From: Nocardioides antri
Lineage (GTDB): Bacteria; Actinomycetota; Actinomycetes; Propionibacteriales; Nocardioidaceae
NCBI RefSeq assembly: GCF_008373765.1
Contig: NZ_VUJW01000001.1
Span: 189 to 64,188, forward strand
Length of the DNA stretch: 64,000 nt
Reading direction: 5' to 3'
The stretch's first letter is position 1; each line of letters opens with the position of its first letter. Shown in pieces: positions 51,677 to 60,075 of this stretch. A program made the translations under genes and the position numbers. The notes below the pieces were generated by a model. The model was not told the origin of the DNA. It ran no database searches and saw only the letters and a program-made list of their open reading frames with translations.

Positions 51677-53007
51677 GCGCGGTCACGGCCGGGACGCCGG
51701 AGGTCTCGCTGGCAGGCGTCGAGCAGCAGCTGCTCGCCCGCTGGCCCGAGACCCGGATGGACCCCACGCTCGACCGCGTCGCCCTGCTCCTCGGCCTGCT
51801 CGGGAGGCCCCAGACGCAGTTCCGGTCGATCCACCTGACGGGCACGAACGGCAAGACCAGCACCGCCCGCATGGTCGAGTCACTGCTCGCGGCGACCGGG
51901 AGCCGGACCGGACGGTTCACCAGCCCTCACGTCGAGACCATGCGCGAGCGCATCAGCCTCGATCTGCAGCCCATCGAGACCCAGCGCTTCGTCCGCTGCC
52001 ACGAGGCCGTCGCCGAGCAGGCGGCCCTGGTCGACGCAGCGTCGGCACACCCGGTTTCTTTCTTCGAGATGACCGTCGCCATGGCCTACCACGCGTTCGC
52101 CGACCACCGCGTCGACGCGGCCGTGGTCGAGGTCGGCATGGGTGGCCGCTGGGACGCGACCAACGTCATCGACGCCGAGGTCGCCGCCATCCTGCCGGTC
52201 GCGCTGGACCACACCGATTACCTCGGTCCTACGGTCGGGGCGATCGCGGCGGAGAAGGCGGGCATCATCAAGCCGGGCTCCGTCGCTGTCTCGGCGCGTC
52301 AGCCGGACGACGTCGCGGCCGTCCTCCGTGCTCGTGCTGACGCCGTCGGCGCAGAGCTCGTGGTCGAGGGCAGGGACTTCGCGCTGGCGCGGCGCTCGCC
52401 CACGGCGACCGGTCAGCTCGTGTCGTTCCGCGGGCTCCACCGGGAGTACGACGAGGTGCCGCTCGCCCTGCACGGAGCGCACCAGGCGCAGAACGCCGCG
52501 GTGGCGATCGCCGCGGTCGAGGCCTTCCTGGGCGGTCCGCTCGACCTCGGCCTGGTGCGCAGCACGCTGCGACAGGTCACCTCGCCCGGTCGGTTCGAGG
52601 TCAGGGCCGGCTCGCCGCCCGTGGTCCTGGACGTCGCCCACAACCCGCACGGCGCCCGCGCCCTGGCGCGCAACCTGGCCGAGCGCGGGCCGGGTCGCAC
52701 GATCGCCGTGCTCGCGGTGATGGGGGACAAGGACGTCGCGGGAGTGGTCCGTGAGCTGGAGACCGTGGTGGACACGGTCGTCTGCGCCCGCAACTCGAGC
52801 CCACGGTCCCTGCCGGCAGAGGAGCTCGCGGCGCTTGCGATCGACGTGTTCGGCGCGAGCCGCGTCCGTCGCGCCACCGACGTGTCCTCCGCGCTCGCCG
52901 TTGCACGCGCCCTTGCCGACACCGGTCCCGGGTCGACGGACGTCGTCCTCGTCACCGGGTCGGTCGTCACGGTCGGAGATGCGTGCAGCGTGCCCACCGA
53001 CGGCTGA
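51673..53007 (+). CDS. folC: Folylpolyglutamate synthase/dihydrofolate synthase
   Basis: A 444-residue Mur-ligase-family FolC that adds glutamate to folates. The ATP loop is HLTGTNGKTSTARMVES; next come RFTSPHVETMRERI, MGGRWDATNVIDAEVAAILP, LDHTDYLGPTVGAIAAEKAG, IKPG, and the C-terminal VLDVAHNPHGARALARNLAE. GTG 51673 overlaps the preceding stop. Polyglutamylation retains folate in the cell and raises affinity for folate enzymes, which fits a high C1 flux. It ends the operon at a hairpin shared with pabA. Confidence 0.94.
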   Translation: MSAVTAGTPEVSLAGVEQQLLARWPETRMDPTLDRVALLLGLLGRPQTQFRSIHLTGTNGKTSTARMVESLLAATGSRTGRFTSPHVETMRERISLDLQPIETQRFVRCHEAVAEQAALVDAASAHPVSFFEMTVAMAYHAFADHRVDAAVVEVGMGGRWDATNVIDAEVAAILPVALDHTDYLGPTVGAIAAEKAGIIKPGSVAVSARQPDDVAAVLRARADAVGAELVVEGRDFALARRSPTATGQLVSFRGLHREYDEVPLALHGAHQAQNAAVAIAAVEAFLGGPLDLGLVRSTLRQVTSPGRFEVRAGSPPVVLDVAHNPHGARALARNLAERGPGRTIAVLAVMGDKDVAGVVRELETVVDTVVCARNSSPRSLPAEELAALAIDVFGASRVRRATDVSSALAVARALADTGPGSTDVVLVTGSVVTVGDACSVPTDG

Positions 53008-53051
53008 CGGGTCGCTGCGCCAGCAGCACTGCCCCTGCCCGGGCCCGCCCG

Positions 53052-53699
53052 TCAGCTCGGGGTTGGGTGTCGACGCCTGCGTCGGCGCCCAACCCCACCT
53101 TCCCCGACCGGTGCGTCGCCCGACCGGAGGAAGTTCCGGACCAGCCGGGCGCCGTACTGGCTGAGGACCGACTCGGGGTGGAACTGCACGCCGTGCAGCG
53201 GGCGGGTCCGGTGGCGGACGCCCATCACCACCGTCCGCTGCTCCTCGTCCCGGCAGGTCGCCGTGACGACCAGGTCGTCGGGGATCCGGGTGGCGGCGAG
53301 GGAGTGGTAGCGCACCGCCGGGTACGGCGACGGGATCCCGGCGAAGACTCCGCTCCCGTCGTGGTGAACCGTCGCGACCTCACCGTGCGCCGGGCGGACC
53401 CGCTCCACGGTGCCGCCGTACGTCGTGACCAGCCCCTGCATGCCCAGGCAGACGCCGAGGACGGGGACCGTGGCCGCCCGCAGGACCTCGCTGCCGATCG
53501 CGAAGTCGCTCGGCTCGAGGGGATGGCCGGGGCCGGGGGAGAGCACCACGCGGTCGTAGGACAGGACGTCCGCCACCGTCGTCGCGTCGTGCTGGACGAC
53601 GTCGGGGAGCACGCCCGTCACGGCGGCGATCAGGTGCACGAGGTTCCCCACGTAGGAGTCGTGGTGGTCGACCACGACCACGCGTGGGGTCGGCGTCAC
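53052..53699 (-). CDS. pabA: Glutamine amidotransferase, PabA/TrpG type
   Basis: A 215-residue class I glutamine amidotransferase. VVVVDHHDSYVGNLVHLIAA, the SPGPGHP oxyanion strand, nucleophile Cys in VLGVCLGMQGL, and catalytic His/Glu in GVQFHPESVLSQYG match subunit II of aminodeoxychorismate or anthranilate synthase. The adjacent folate genes favour PabA (p-aminobenzoate for folate), but no PabB or TrpE is in the window. The last 20 residues (GVGRRRRRRHPTPS) are low complexity because a terminator hairpin is built into the 3' end. It is divergent from dimethylglycine oxidase. Confidence 0.85.
   Translation of the reverse strand: MTPTPRVVVVDHHDSYVGNLVHLIAAVTGVLPDVVQHDATTVADVLSYDRVVLSPGPGHPLEPSDFAIGSEVLRAATVPVLGVCLGMQGLVTTYGGTVERVRPAHGEVATVHHDGSGVFAGIPSPYPAVRYHSLAATRIPDDLVVTATCRDEEQRTVVMGVRHRTRPLHGVQFHPESVLSQYGARLVRNFLRSGDAPVGEGGVGRRRRRRHPTPS
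53059..53096. terminator. Bidirectional terminator hairpin embedded in the pabA 3' end
   Basis: GGGGTTGGG pairs with CCCAACCCC, with inner CGACGC/GCGTCG and small internal loops. It lies 51 bp after folC and covers the last codons of pabA, so it can end folC and, with its own stop (53052), pabA transcripts. Confidence 0.7.
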
Positions 53700-53742
53700 G
53701 GCGTCCCTCCAACACGTCTGAGAAATCGGGCGGTCAAGCCTC

Positions 53743-53805
53743 TTGACGCCACACTTCAGCAGAAGGCATTGTTGCTGTCAACGCAATACAGTGCAGATTA
53801 CGCAA
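53743..53805 (+). promoter_or_regulatory. Dimethylglycine oxidase promoter with paired IclR-type boxes
   Basis: -35 TTGACG (53743-53748), a -10 near CATTGT (53767-53772), box TTGCTGTCAACGCAA (53772-53786), four bases, box GTGCAGATTACGCAA (53791-53805). Centres are 19 bp apart. The second box ends one base before the AGGAGG ribosome site. Confidence 0.65.
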
Positions 53806-53816
53806 CAGGAGGAACC

Positions 53817-56255
53817 GTGGCTGGACGACGGACGGTCATCATCGGTGCCGGAGTGGTGGGGGCGGCGCTGGCCGACGAGCTGTCCGCGTGCGGCTGGACC
53901 GACATCACCGTCGTCGACCAGGGCGACCTTCCCGTGACCGGCGGATCGAGCTCGCACGCCCCCGGACTGGTCTTCCAGGCCAGTGGCTCCAAGGTGCTCA
54001 CCGAGATGGCCCGCTACACGGTGGAGAAGTTCGTCTCGTTGCAGCACGAGGGCCGGTCCTGCTTCCTGCAGGTCGGCGGCCTCGAGGTCGCGACCACGCC
54101 GGAGCGCCTCGCCGAGCTGCACCGCCGGCACGGCTGGCTCACCTCCTGGGGCGTCGAGGCCGAGGTCGTCGACGCCGACCGCTGCGTGGAGCTGCACTCG
54201 CTCGTCGACCGCAACCAGATCCTCGGCGGCCTGTGGTGCCCGACCGACGGTCTGGCCAAGGCGCTGTGGGCCGTCGAGGCGCAGATCGAGCGGGCCAAGG
54301 GCCGTGGCGTGAAGTTCCTCGCCCGCCACGAGGTCACCGACATCCGCGTCGAGGACGACAAGGTGGTCGGCGTCGTGACGGACCACGGAGAGCTCCCGGC
54401 CGAGGTCGTCGTCTCGTGCGCGGGCATCTGGGGCCCGAAGGTCGCCGCCCTGGTCGGCCTGGACCTCCCGCTCACCCCCCTCGCGCACCAGCTGGCCGTG
54501 ACCGGCTCGATCCCCGAGGTCGCCGGCCAGACCGACGAGGCGATCCGCCCGATCCTGCGCCACCAGGAGCATGGCCTCTACTACCGCGACAACTTCGACG
54601 GGCTGACCATCGGCTACTACCACCACGAGCCGATGCCGATCTCGGCGTACGACATCCGGGCGGTCGACGAGACCGAGGAGATGCCGTCCGTCCTCGAGTT
54701 CACCCCGGAGGACTTCGAGCCGGCCTGGGCCGAGACGCAGGTCCTGCTCCCCGCCACCAACGACACCAAGGTCGAGGAGGGCATCAACGGCCTCTTCTCC
54801 TTCACCACCGACGGCATGCCGCTGCTCGGCGAGTCGCGTGAGGTCAAGGGCTTCTGGGTCGCCGAGGCCGTGTGGGTCACCCACTCCGCGGGCGTCGGCC
54901 GTGCCATGGCCGAGTGGCTGGCCAACGGCTACTGCGAGACCTTCGACATCCACGAGTGCGACGTGAACCGCTTCGAGGACTACCAGATCGCCCCGGCGTA
55001 CGTGCTCGAGCGCGACTGCCAGAACTTCCGCGAGGTCTACGACATCCTGCACCCGCTGCAGCCGATGGACTCCCCGCGCAACGTCCGTCTCTCCCCGTTC
55101 TTCAGCCGCGAGGAGGAGCTCGACGCGTTCTTCCTGCCGGCCAACGGCTGGGAGCGCCCGCACTGGTACGGCGCCAACGCCGGCCTGCTCGAGCGCTACG
55201 ACATCCCGACCCCCAACGACTGGGCCGCGAGGTACTGGGACCCGATCGTCGGCGCCGAGGCGAAGGCGACCCGCGAGGGCGTCGCGATGTACGACATGAC
55301 CGCCCTCAAGCGGATCAACGTCACCGGGCCCGGCGCCGTCGACTTCCTGCAGCGCCTGTGCACCAACGACGTCGACAAGTCGGTCGGCGCGGTGGTCTAC
55401 ACCCTGCTCCTCGACGTCGACGGCGGCATCCGCAGCGACATCACGGTCGCCCGTCTGGGCAAGCACCACTACCAGGTCGGCGCCAACGGCGCGCTCGACA
55501 TCGACTGGTTCGAGCGGCACCTCCCCGAGGACGGCACCGTCCAGGTCACCGACATCACGCCGGGCACCTGCTGCATCGGCCTGTGGGGCCCGAAGGCCCG
55601 CGACGTGCTCGCCGGCATCACCGACGCCGACATGACCAACGACGGTCTCAAGTACTTCCGCGCGAAGTCCCTCACCATCGGCAACGTCCCGGTCACTGCC
55701 TGGCGCCTGTCGTACGTCGGCGAGCTGGGCTGGGAGATCTACACGACCGCCGACCTCGGCCAGCGCCTCTGGGACACCCTCTGGGAGGCCGGCCAGGAGC
55801 ACGGCATCATCGCCGCCGGCCGTGGTGCCTTCAACAGCCTCCGCCTGGAGAAGGGCTACCGCTCCTTCGGTGGCGACATGACCAACGAGCACGACCCGTA
55901 CGAGGCCGGCCTCGGCTTCGCGGTGAAGCTCGACAAGGGCGACTTCATCGGCCGCGACGCGCTGATCGCCCGCAAGGAGCACCAGACCAGGACGCTGGCC
56001 TGCCTGACGATCGACAGCACCGAGGACGTCGTCCTCGGCAAGGAGCCGGTCTTCGCCAACGGCAAGCCGGTCGGCTACGTCACGTCCGCGGCCTACGGCT
56101 ACACGATCGAGAAGGGCATCGCCTACGCCTGGCTGCCGCTCGAGGTCGCCGAGGTCGGCACCGAGCTCGAGATCGGCTACTTCGACAAGCGGGTGAGGGC
56201 CGTCGTCACCGCCGAGCCTCTCTTCGACCCGAAGATGACCCGCCTCCGCGGCTGA
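53817..56255 (+). CDS. Dimethylglycine oxidase
   Basis: An 812-residue two-part enzyme. The N-terminal FAD domain (1-400; VIIGAGVVGAALADELSACG, SSSHAPGLVFQASGSK) oxidises dimethylglycine; the C-terminal GcvT/aminomethyltransferase domain (about 430-810; MYDMTALKRINVTGPGAVDF, GGIRSDITVARLGKHHYQVG, and AYGYTIEKGIAYAWLP) transfers the released C1 group to tetrahydrofolate. Length and layout match Arthrobacter dimethylglycine oxidase, which makes sarcosine, hydrogen peroxide and methylene-THF. GTG 53817 follows a strong AGGAGGAACC. It is first of an eight-gene operon; an electron acceptor other than oxygen is possible. Confidence 0.94.
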   Translation: MAGRRTVIIGAGVVGAALADELSACGWTDITVVDQGDLPVTGGSSSHAPGLVFQASGSKVLTEMARYTVEKFVSLQHEGRSCFLQVGGLEVATTPERLAELHRRHGWLTSWGVEAEVVDADRCVELHSLVDRNQILGGLWCPTDGLAKALWAVEAQIERAKGRGVKFLARHEVTDIRVEDDKVVGVVTDHGELPAEVVVSCAGIWGPKVAALVGLDLPLTPLAHQLAVTGSIPEVAGQTDEAIRPILRHQEHGLYYRDNFDGLTIGYYHHEPMPISAYDIRAVDETEEMPSVLEFTPEDFEPAWAETQVLLPATNDTKVEEGINGLFSFTTDGMPLLGESREVKGFWVAEAVWVTHSAGVGRAMAEWLANGYCETFDIHECDVNRFEDYQIAPAYVLERDCQNFREVYDILHPLQPMDSPRNVRLSPFFSREEELDAFFLPANGWERPHWYGANAGLLERYDIPTPNDWAARYWDPIVGAEAKATREGVAMYDMTALKRINVTGPGAVDFLQRLCTNDVDKSVGAVVYTLLLDVDGGIRSDITVARLGKHHYQVGANGALDIDWFERHLPEDGTVQVTDITPGTCCIGLWGPKARDVLAGITDADMTNDGLKYFRAKSLTIGNVPVTAWRLSYVGELGWEIYTTADLGQRLWDTLWEAGQEHGIIAAGRGAFNSLRLEKGYRSFGGDMTNEHDPYEAGLGFAVKLDKGDFIGRDALIARKEHQTRTLACLTIDSTEDVVLGKEPVFANGKPVGYVTSAAYGYTIEKGIAYAWLPLEVAEVGTELEIGYFDKRVRAVVTAEPLFDPKMTRLRG

Positions 56256-56307
56256 ACACCTAAGTCTCTCCTTCCTTCTCAACCCCTTCTTCCTTCGGAG
56301 GTTCCCC

Positions 56308-57627
56308 GTGAGTTTCAAGACCGCCCCCGCGGCCAACATGGCCGAGATCGCCGCCATGGTCGAGCGCCGTGAGGTGGGCTACAGCCTGGAGTCCGCCTTC
56401 TACGCCAGCGAGGAGGTCTACGACCTGGACGTGAAGGCGATCTTCGGCCAGCACTGGCTCTTCGTCGCCACGGAGGCCGAGATCCCGGAGGCGGGTGACT
56501 TCGTCACGGTCGAGATCGGCACCCAGTCGCTGATCATCGTCCGCGACGACGACGAGGAGGTCCGCGCGCTGCGCAACGTCTGCCGCCACCGCGGCTCGCG
56601 TCTCCTCGAGGAGCCGTGTGGTGCGATCGGCAACCTGGTCTGCCCCTATCACCAGTGGACCTACCGCGCGGACGGCGAGCTGGTGTACGCCGAGAGCCAG
56701 TCGCCCTCCTTCGACAAGAGCAAGTTCGGCCTCAAGCAGGTCCACGTGCGCACGGTCGGCGGCCTGATCTTCGTCTGCCTCGCCGACGAGCCGCCGGCGG
56801 ACTTCGACGAGGTCGCCTCGGTGATCGAGCCCTACCTCAAGTCCTACCGCCTCAAGGAGGCGAAGGTCGCCCACCAGACCGACCTGGTCGAGGAGGGCAA
56901 CTGGAAGCTCGTCATGGAGAACAACCGCGAGTGCCACCACTGCGACGCTTCCCACCCGGAGCTGATCACGTCGTACTTCCCGTTCCTTCGGTACGACGAG
57001 TCCGACATCACGCCGCGCCTCCAGCCGCTCTACGAGCGCTACCTGAAGGCGACCGAGGACCTTGACAACGTCTGCAAGACCAACGGCGTCCCGCGGGAGC
57101 TGGTCCACGAGCTCGACACCCGCGAGACCGGCTTCATGATCATGCGCCTTCCGCTGGACGGTGACGGTGCCTCGTTCGGCATCGACGGCGCCCAGGTCTG
57201 CCAGAAGCTGATCGGCGACTCGCCCACCCCGAAGTTCGGTGACCTCTCCCTGCACATGCAGCCGAACTCATGGTTCCACTTCCTCAGCGACCACGTGATC
57301 GTCTTCAGCGTCCTGCCGATCGCTCCGGACAAGTCGATGGTCCGCACGACGTGGCTGGTCCACCCGGATGCCGTCGAGGGCGAGGACTACACCATCGAGG
57401 GGCTGACCAGTGTCTGGAAGGCCACCAACGACCAGGACCGCGCGCTGGTCGAGAAGGCCCAGCGCGGCGTCACCGACCCGAGCTACGTGCCCGGTCCCTA
57501 CGCGCTGGTCGAGGACGACGTCGAGTCGTTCATCAACTGGTACGTCGGGCGGCTCCGCGACTACCTCGAGCCGCACCGCGAGAGCGCCGAGCGGCTCGGT
57601 CATCTCAACGCGGTCGCGGCCCAGTAG
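56308..57627 (+). CDS. gbcA: Glycine betaine monooxygenase, Rieske oxygenase component
   Basis: A 439-residue Rieske non-haem iron oxygenase alpha subunit. The Rieske cluster is bound by Cys-x-His in CRHRGSRLLEEPC and Cys-x2-His in CPYHQWTY; the mononuclear iron site is NRECHHCDASHPELI with His-x4-His. In Pseudomonas the homologue GbcA, with GbcB, demethylates glycine betaine to dimethylglycine and formaldehyde. GTG 56308 is four bases after GGAGGTT. It lies 52 bp after dimethylglycine oxidase and directly before the reductase, which supports the betaine assignment. Confidence 0.92.
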   Translation: MSFKTAPAANMAEIAAMVERREVGYSLESAFYASEEVYDLDVKAIFGQHWLFVATEAEIPEAGDFVTVEIGTQSLIIVRDDDEEVRALRNVCRHRGSRLLEEPCGAIGNLVCPYHQWTYRADGELVYAESQSPSFDKSKFGLKQVHVRTVGGLIFVCLADEPPADFDEVASVIEPYLKSYRLKEAKVAHQTDLVEEGNWKLVMENNRECHHCDASHPELITSYFPFLRYDESDITPRLQPLYERYLKATEDLDNVCKTNGVPRELVHELDTRETGFMIMRLPLDGDGASFGIDGAQVCQKLIGDSPTPKFGDLSLHMQPNSWFHFLSDHVIVFSVLPIAPDKSMVRTTWLVHPDAVEGEDYTIEGLTSVWKATNDQDRALVEKAQRGVTDPSYVPGPYALVEDDVESFINWYVGRLRDYLEPHRESAERLGHLNAVAAQ

Positions 57628-57654
57628 TCACCTGATCTCCGGGAGGAGAAAGAA

Positions 57655-58797
57655 ATGTCGTCCACCCAGGCACTCGAGAGCCTCGTGCCGTCCCTGCAGT
57701 CTGCGGTCTGCTGGGCGGACGAGGACCAGGCCGTGCTGGTGTGCACTGCGGTCAGCGACGTCACCCACGACGTCAAGAACTTCGTGTTCGAGCCCGAGGG
57801 CGACCGGCTCTTCGAGTTCGACGCGGGTCAGTTCCTGACCCTGATGCTCGACATCGACGGCACCCGGGTGAACCGGTGCTACACGATCTCCTCGCCGCCG
57901 ACCCGCCCGAACCGCATCGCCATCACGGTGAAGCGGGTCGTGGGCGGCAAGGTCTCCAACTGGGTCCACGACAACATCGTGCCCGGCAGCAAGGTCACCG
58001 CACTGGCGCCGCTCGGTGCCTTCACGCTCACCAGCCGGCCGACGGAGAAGCTCCTCTTCCTCTCCGCGGGCAGCGGCATCACCCCGCTGATGTCGATGCT
58101 GCGGACGCTCTACGACCTCGGGTCCGACGCCGATGTCGTCTTCCTGCACAGCGCGCGCACGCCGAGCGACATCGTCTTCCGCAGCGAGCTCGCGGCCATC
58201 GAGACGCTCATGCCCAACCTCCGGGTCGTGCACGTCTGCGAGGCCGACTACCCGTCGGAGCGCTGGGGCGGCATGCGGGGACGTCTCTCGCCGACCATGC
58301 TCCACACGATCGTCCCCGACCTGCTCGAGCGGACCATCTTCAACTGCGGCCCGGTGCCGTACATGGACGCCGTACGCCGGATCCTCGGTGAGCTCGACTA
58401 CGACCTCGGCAGGTACCACGAGGAGAGCTTCACCTTCGACGACCCGGCCGTGCCGGGTGCGACGCCGCCTCCCGACGGGGTCGCCTACGAGGACATCGCC
58501 GTCGCGTCGCCGCCCGCCGGCGACGACGGGGTGGCGACGTACTCCGTCGAGTTCACCAAGAGTGGCCGCACGATCACGTGTCGCGCGGACGAGAACGTGC
58601 TCGACGTGGCGCTCGCCGCCGGCGTGCGCCTCGCGTCGTCCTGCAGCCAGGGGATGTGCGGCACCTGCAAGATCCCCAAGCTCTCCGGCGAGGTGGAGAT
58701 GAACCACAACGGCGGCATCCGCCCCCGCGAGATCGCCGCCGGAAAGATCCTCGCCTGCTGTTCCAAGCCGCTCAGCGACCTCTCGCTCGACGCCTGA
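57655..58797 (+). CDS. gbcB: Glycine betaine monooxygenase, reductase component
   Basis: A 380-residue reductase passing electrons from NAD(P)H to the Rieske oxygenase. Order: FAD-binding barrel (about 15-125; RCYTISSPPTRPNR), NAD-binding domain (about 125-255; LFLSAGSGITPLMSMLRTLY, FNCGPVPYMDAVRRIL), and a C-terminal plant-type 2Fe-2S ferredoxin (about 295-380; CSQGMCGTCKIPKLSG and ILACCSKPL). All four Cys expected for the cluster are present. ATG 57655 follows GGGAGGAG. It is the partner of gbcA, 27 bp upstream. Confidence 0.92.
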   Translation: MSSTQALESLVPSLQSAVCWADEDQAVLVCTAVSDVTHDVKNFVFEPEGDRLFEFDAGQFLTLMLDIDGTRVNRCYTISSPPTRPNRIAITVKRVVGGKVSNWVHDNIVPGSKVTALAPLGAFTLTSRPTEKLLFLSAGSGITPLMSMLRTLYDLGSDADVVFLHSARTPSDIVFRSELAAIETLMPNLRVVHVCEADYPSERWGGMRGRLSPTMLHTIVPDLLERTIFNCGPVPYMDAVRRILGELDYDLGRYHEESFTFDDPAVPGATPPPDGVAYEDIAVASPPAGDDGVATYSVEFTKSGRTITCRADENVLDVALAAGVRLASSCSQGMCGTCKIPKLSGEVEMNHNGGIRPREIAAGKILACCSKPLSDLSLDA

Positions 58798-58845
58798 TCG
58801 CGCCAGTAGCGCACCCCCTCACCCGAACAAGAATGGAGTCACCCC

Positions 58846-60060
58846 ATGGCTGACAACCGAGTCGTCGTCTACGCGGGACCTGGCAAGGTCGCGATCGAGA
58901 ACACCGAGTTCCCCAAGCTGGAGATCCCGCAAGAGGTCGCCCAGGGGCTCGGCATCAAGCAGGCCGCCCCGCACGCCGTGATCCTCAAGCTCGTCACCAC
59001 CAACATCTGCGGCAGCGACCAGCACATGGTCCGTGGCCGCACGACGGCACCCGTGGGCCAGTCCCTGGGCCACGAGATCACCGGCGAGATCGTCGAGATC
59101 GGTGACGACGTCCTCTTCCACCAGGTCGGCGACATCTGCTCCGTGCCGTTCAACATCGCCTGCGGTCGTTGCCGGATGTGCAACGAGGGCAAGACCGGCA
59201 TCTGCCTCAACGTGAACCCGGCGCGCGCCGGCGCGGCGTACGGCTACGTCGACATGGGCGGCTGGGTCGGCGGCCAGGCGGAGTACGTGATGATCCCGTT
59301 CGCCGACTTCAACCTGCTGAAGTTCCCGGACCGTGACGCGGCGCTGGAGAAGATCCTCGACCTCACGATGCTGTCGGACATCTTCCCGACCGGCTACCAC
59401 GGCGCCTACACCGCCGGCGTCACCACCGGCTCCACGGTGTACGTCGCCGGCGCCGGCCCGGTGGGCCTCGCCGCGGCGTACTCGGCCCAGCTCCTGGGTG
59501 CGTCGACCGTCATCGTCGGCGACATGAACGCCGACCGTCTCGCGCAGGCCAAGAGCTTCGGCTGTGAGATCGCGGACCTGTCCACCGGCGACTCGCTGGC
59601 GGACATCATCGACGACATCCTCGGCGAGCCCGAGGTCGACGCTGCCGTCGACGCCGTCGGCTTCGAGGCGCGCGGCCACGGCAAGGACGCCGCCGAGGCG
59701 CCGGCCACGGTGCTCAACGACATCATGAACGTGTCGCGTGCCGGTGCCTCGCTCGGCATCCCCGGCCTCTACGTGACCGGCGACCCGGGCGCGGTGGACG
59801 ACGCCGCGAAGGTGGGCCAGATCGGCGTGCGGCTGGGCCTCGGCTGGGCCAAGTCCCACACCTTCGTCACCGGCCAGTGCCCGGTGAAGCAGTACAACCG
59901 CCAGCTGATGAACCTGATCCTGGCCGACAAGGCGCACATCGCGAAGGCCGTGAACGCCACCACGATCAGCCTCGACGACGCCGCGCAGGGTTACGCCGCG
60001 TTCGACAAGGGTGCAGCGCAGAAGTTCGTCATCGACCCGCACGGCATGGTCCGGGCCTGA
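58846..60060 (+). CDS. fdhA: Glutathione-independent formaldehyde dehydrogenase
   Basis: A 404-residue zinc dehydrogenase of the Pseudomonas putida FdhA type, which oxidises formaldehyde to formate with tightly bound NAD. Zinc sites are in ICGSDQHMVRGRT, SLGHEITGEI and CGRCRMCNEGKTGIC; the NAD motif is VAGAGPVGLAAAYSAQLLG. The blocks VNPARAGAAYGYVDMGGWVG and LSDIFPTGYHGAYTAG are diagnostic. It lies in the betaine demethylation operon, just after the monooxygenase that makes formaldehyde. The related zinc dehydrogenase at 10390 has a distinct, shorter N terminus. Confidence 0.94.
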   Translation: MADNRVVVYAGPGKVAIENTEFPKLEIPQEVAQGLGIKQAAPHAVILKLVTTNICGSDQHMVRGRTTAPVGQSLGHEITGEIVEIGDDVLFHQVGDICSVPFNIACGRCRMCNEGKTGICLNVNPARAGAAYGYVDMGGWVGGQAEYVMIPFADFNLLKFPDRDAALEKILDLTMLSDIFPTGYHGAYTAGVTTGSTVYVAGAGPVGLAAAYSAQLLGASTVIVGDMNADRLAQAKSFGCEIADLSTGDSLADIIDDILGEPEVDAAVDAVGFEARGHGKDAAEAPATVLNDIMNVSRAGASLGIPGLYVTGDPGAVDDAAKVGQIGVRLGLGWAKSHTFVTGQCPVKQYNRQLMNLILADKAHIAKAVNATTISLDDAAQGYAAFDKGAAQKFVIDPHGMVRA

Positions 60061-60075
60061 CCCATGGGAGATCTC

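Noticed and set aside
53700-53816. Glycine or THF riboswitch before dimethylglycine oxidase
   Set aside because: The 117-bp region is filled by the promoter and two operator boxes; the leader is too short for a riboswitch.
53778-56357. 859-codon minus-strand frame
   Set aside because: Antisense shadow of dimethylglycine oxidase.
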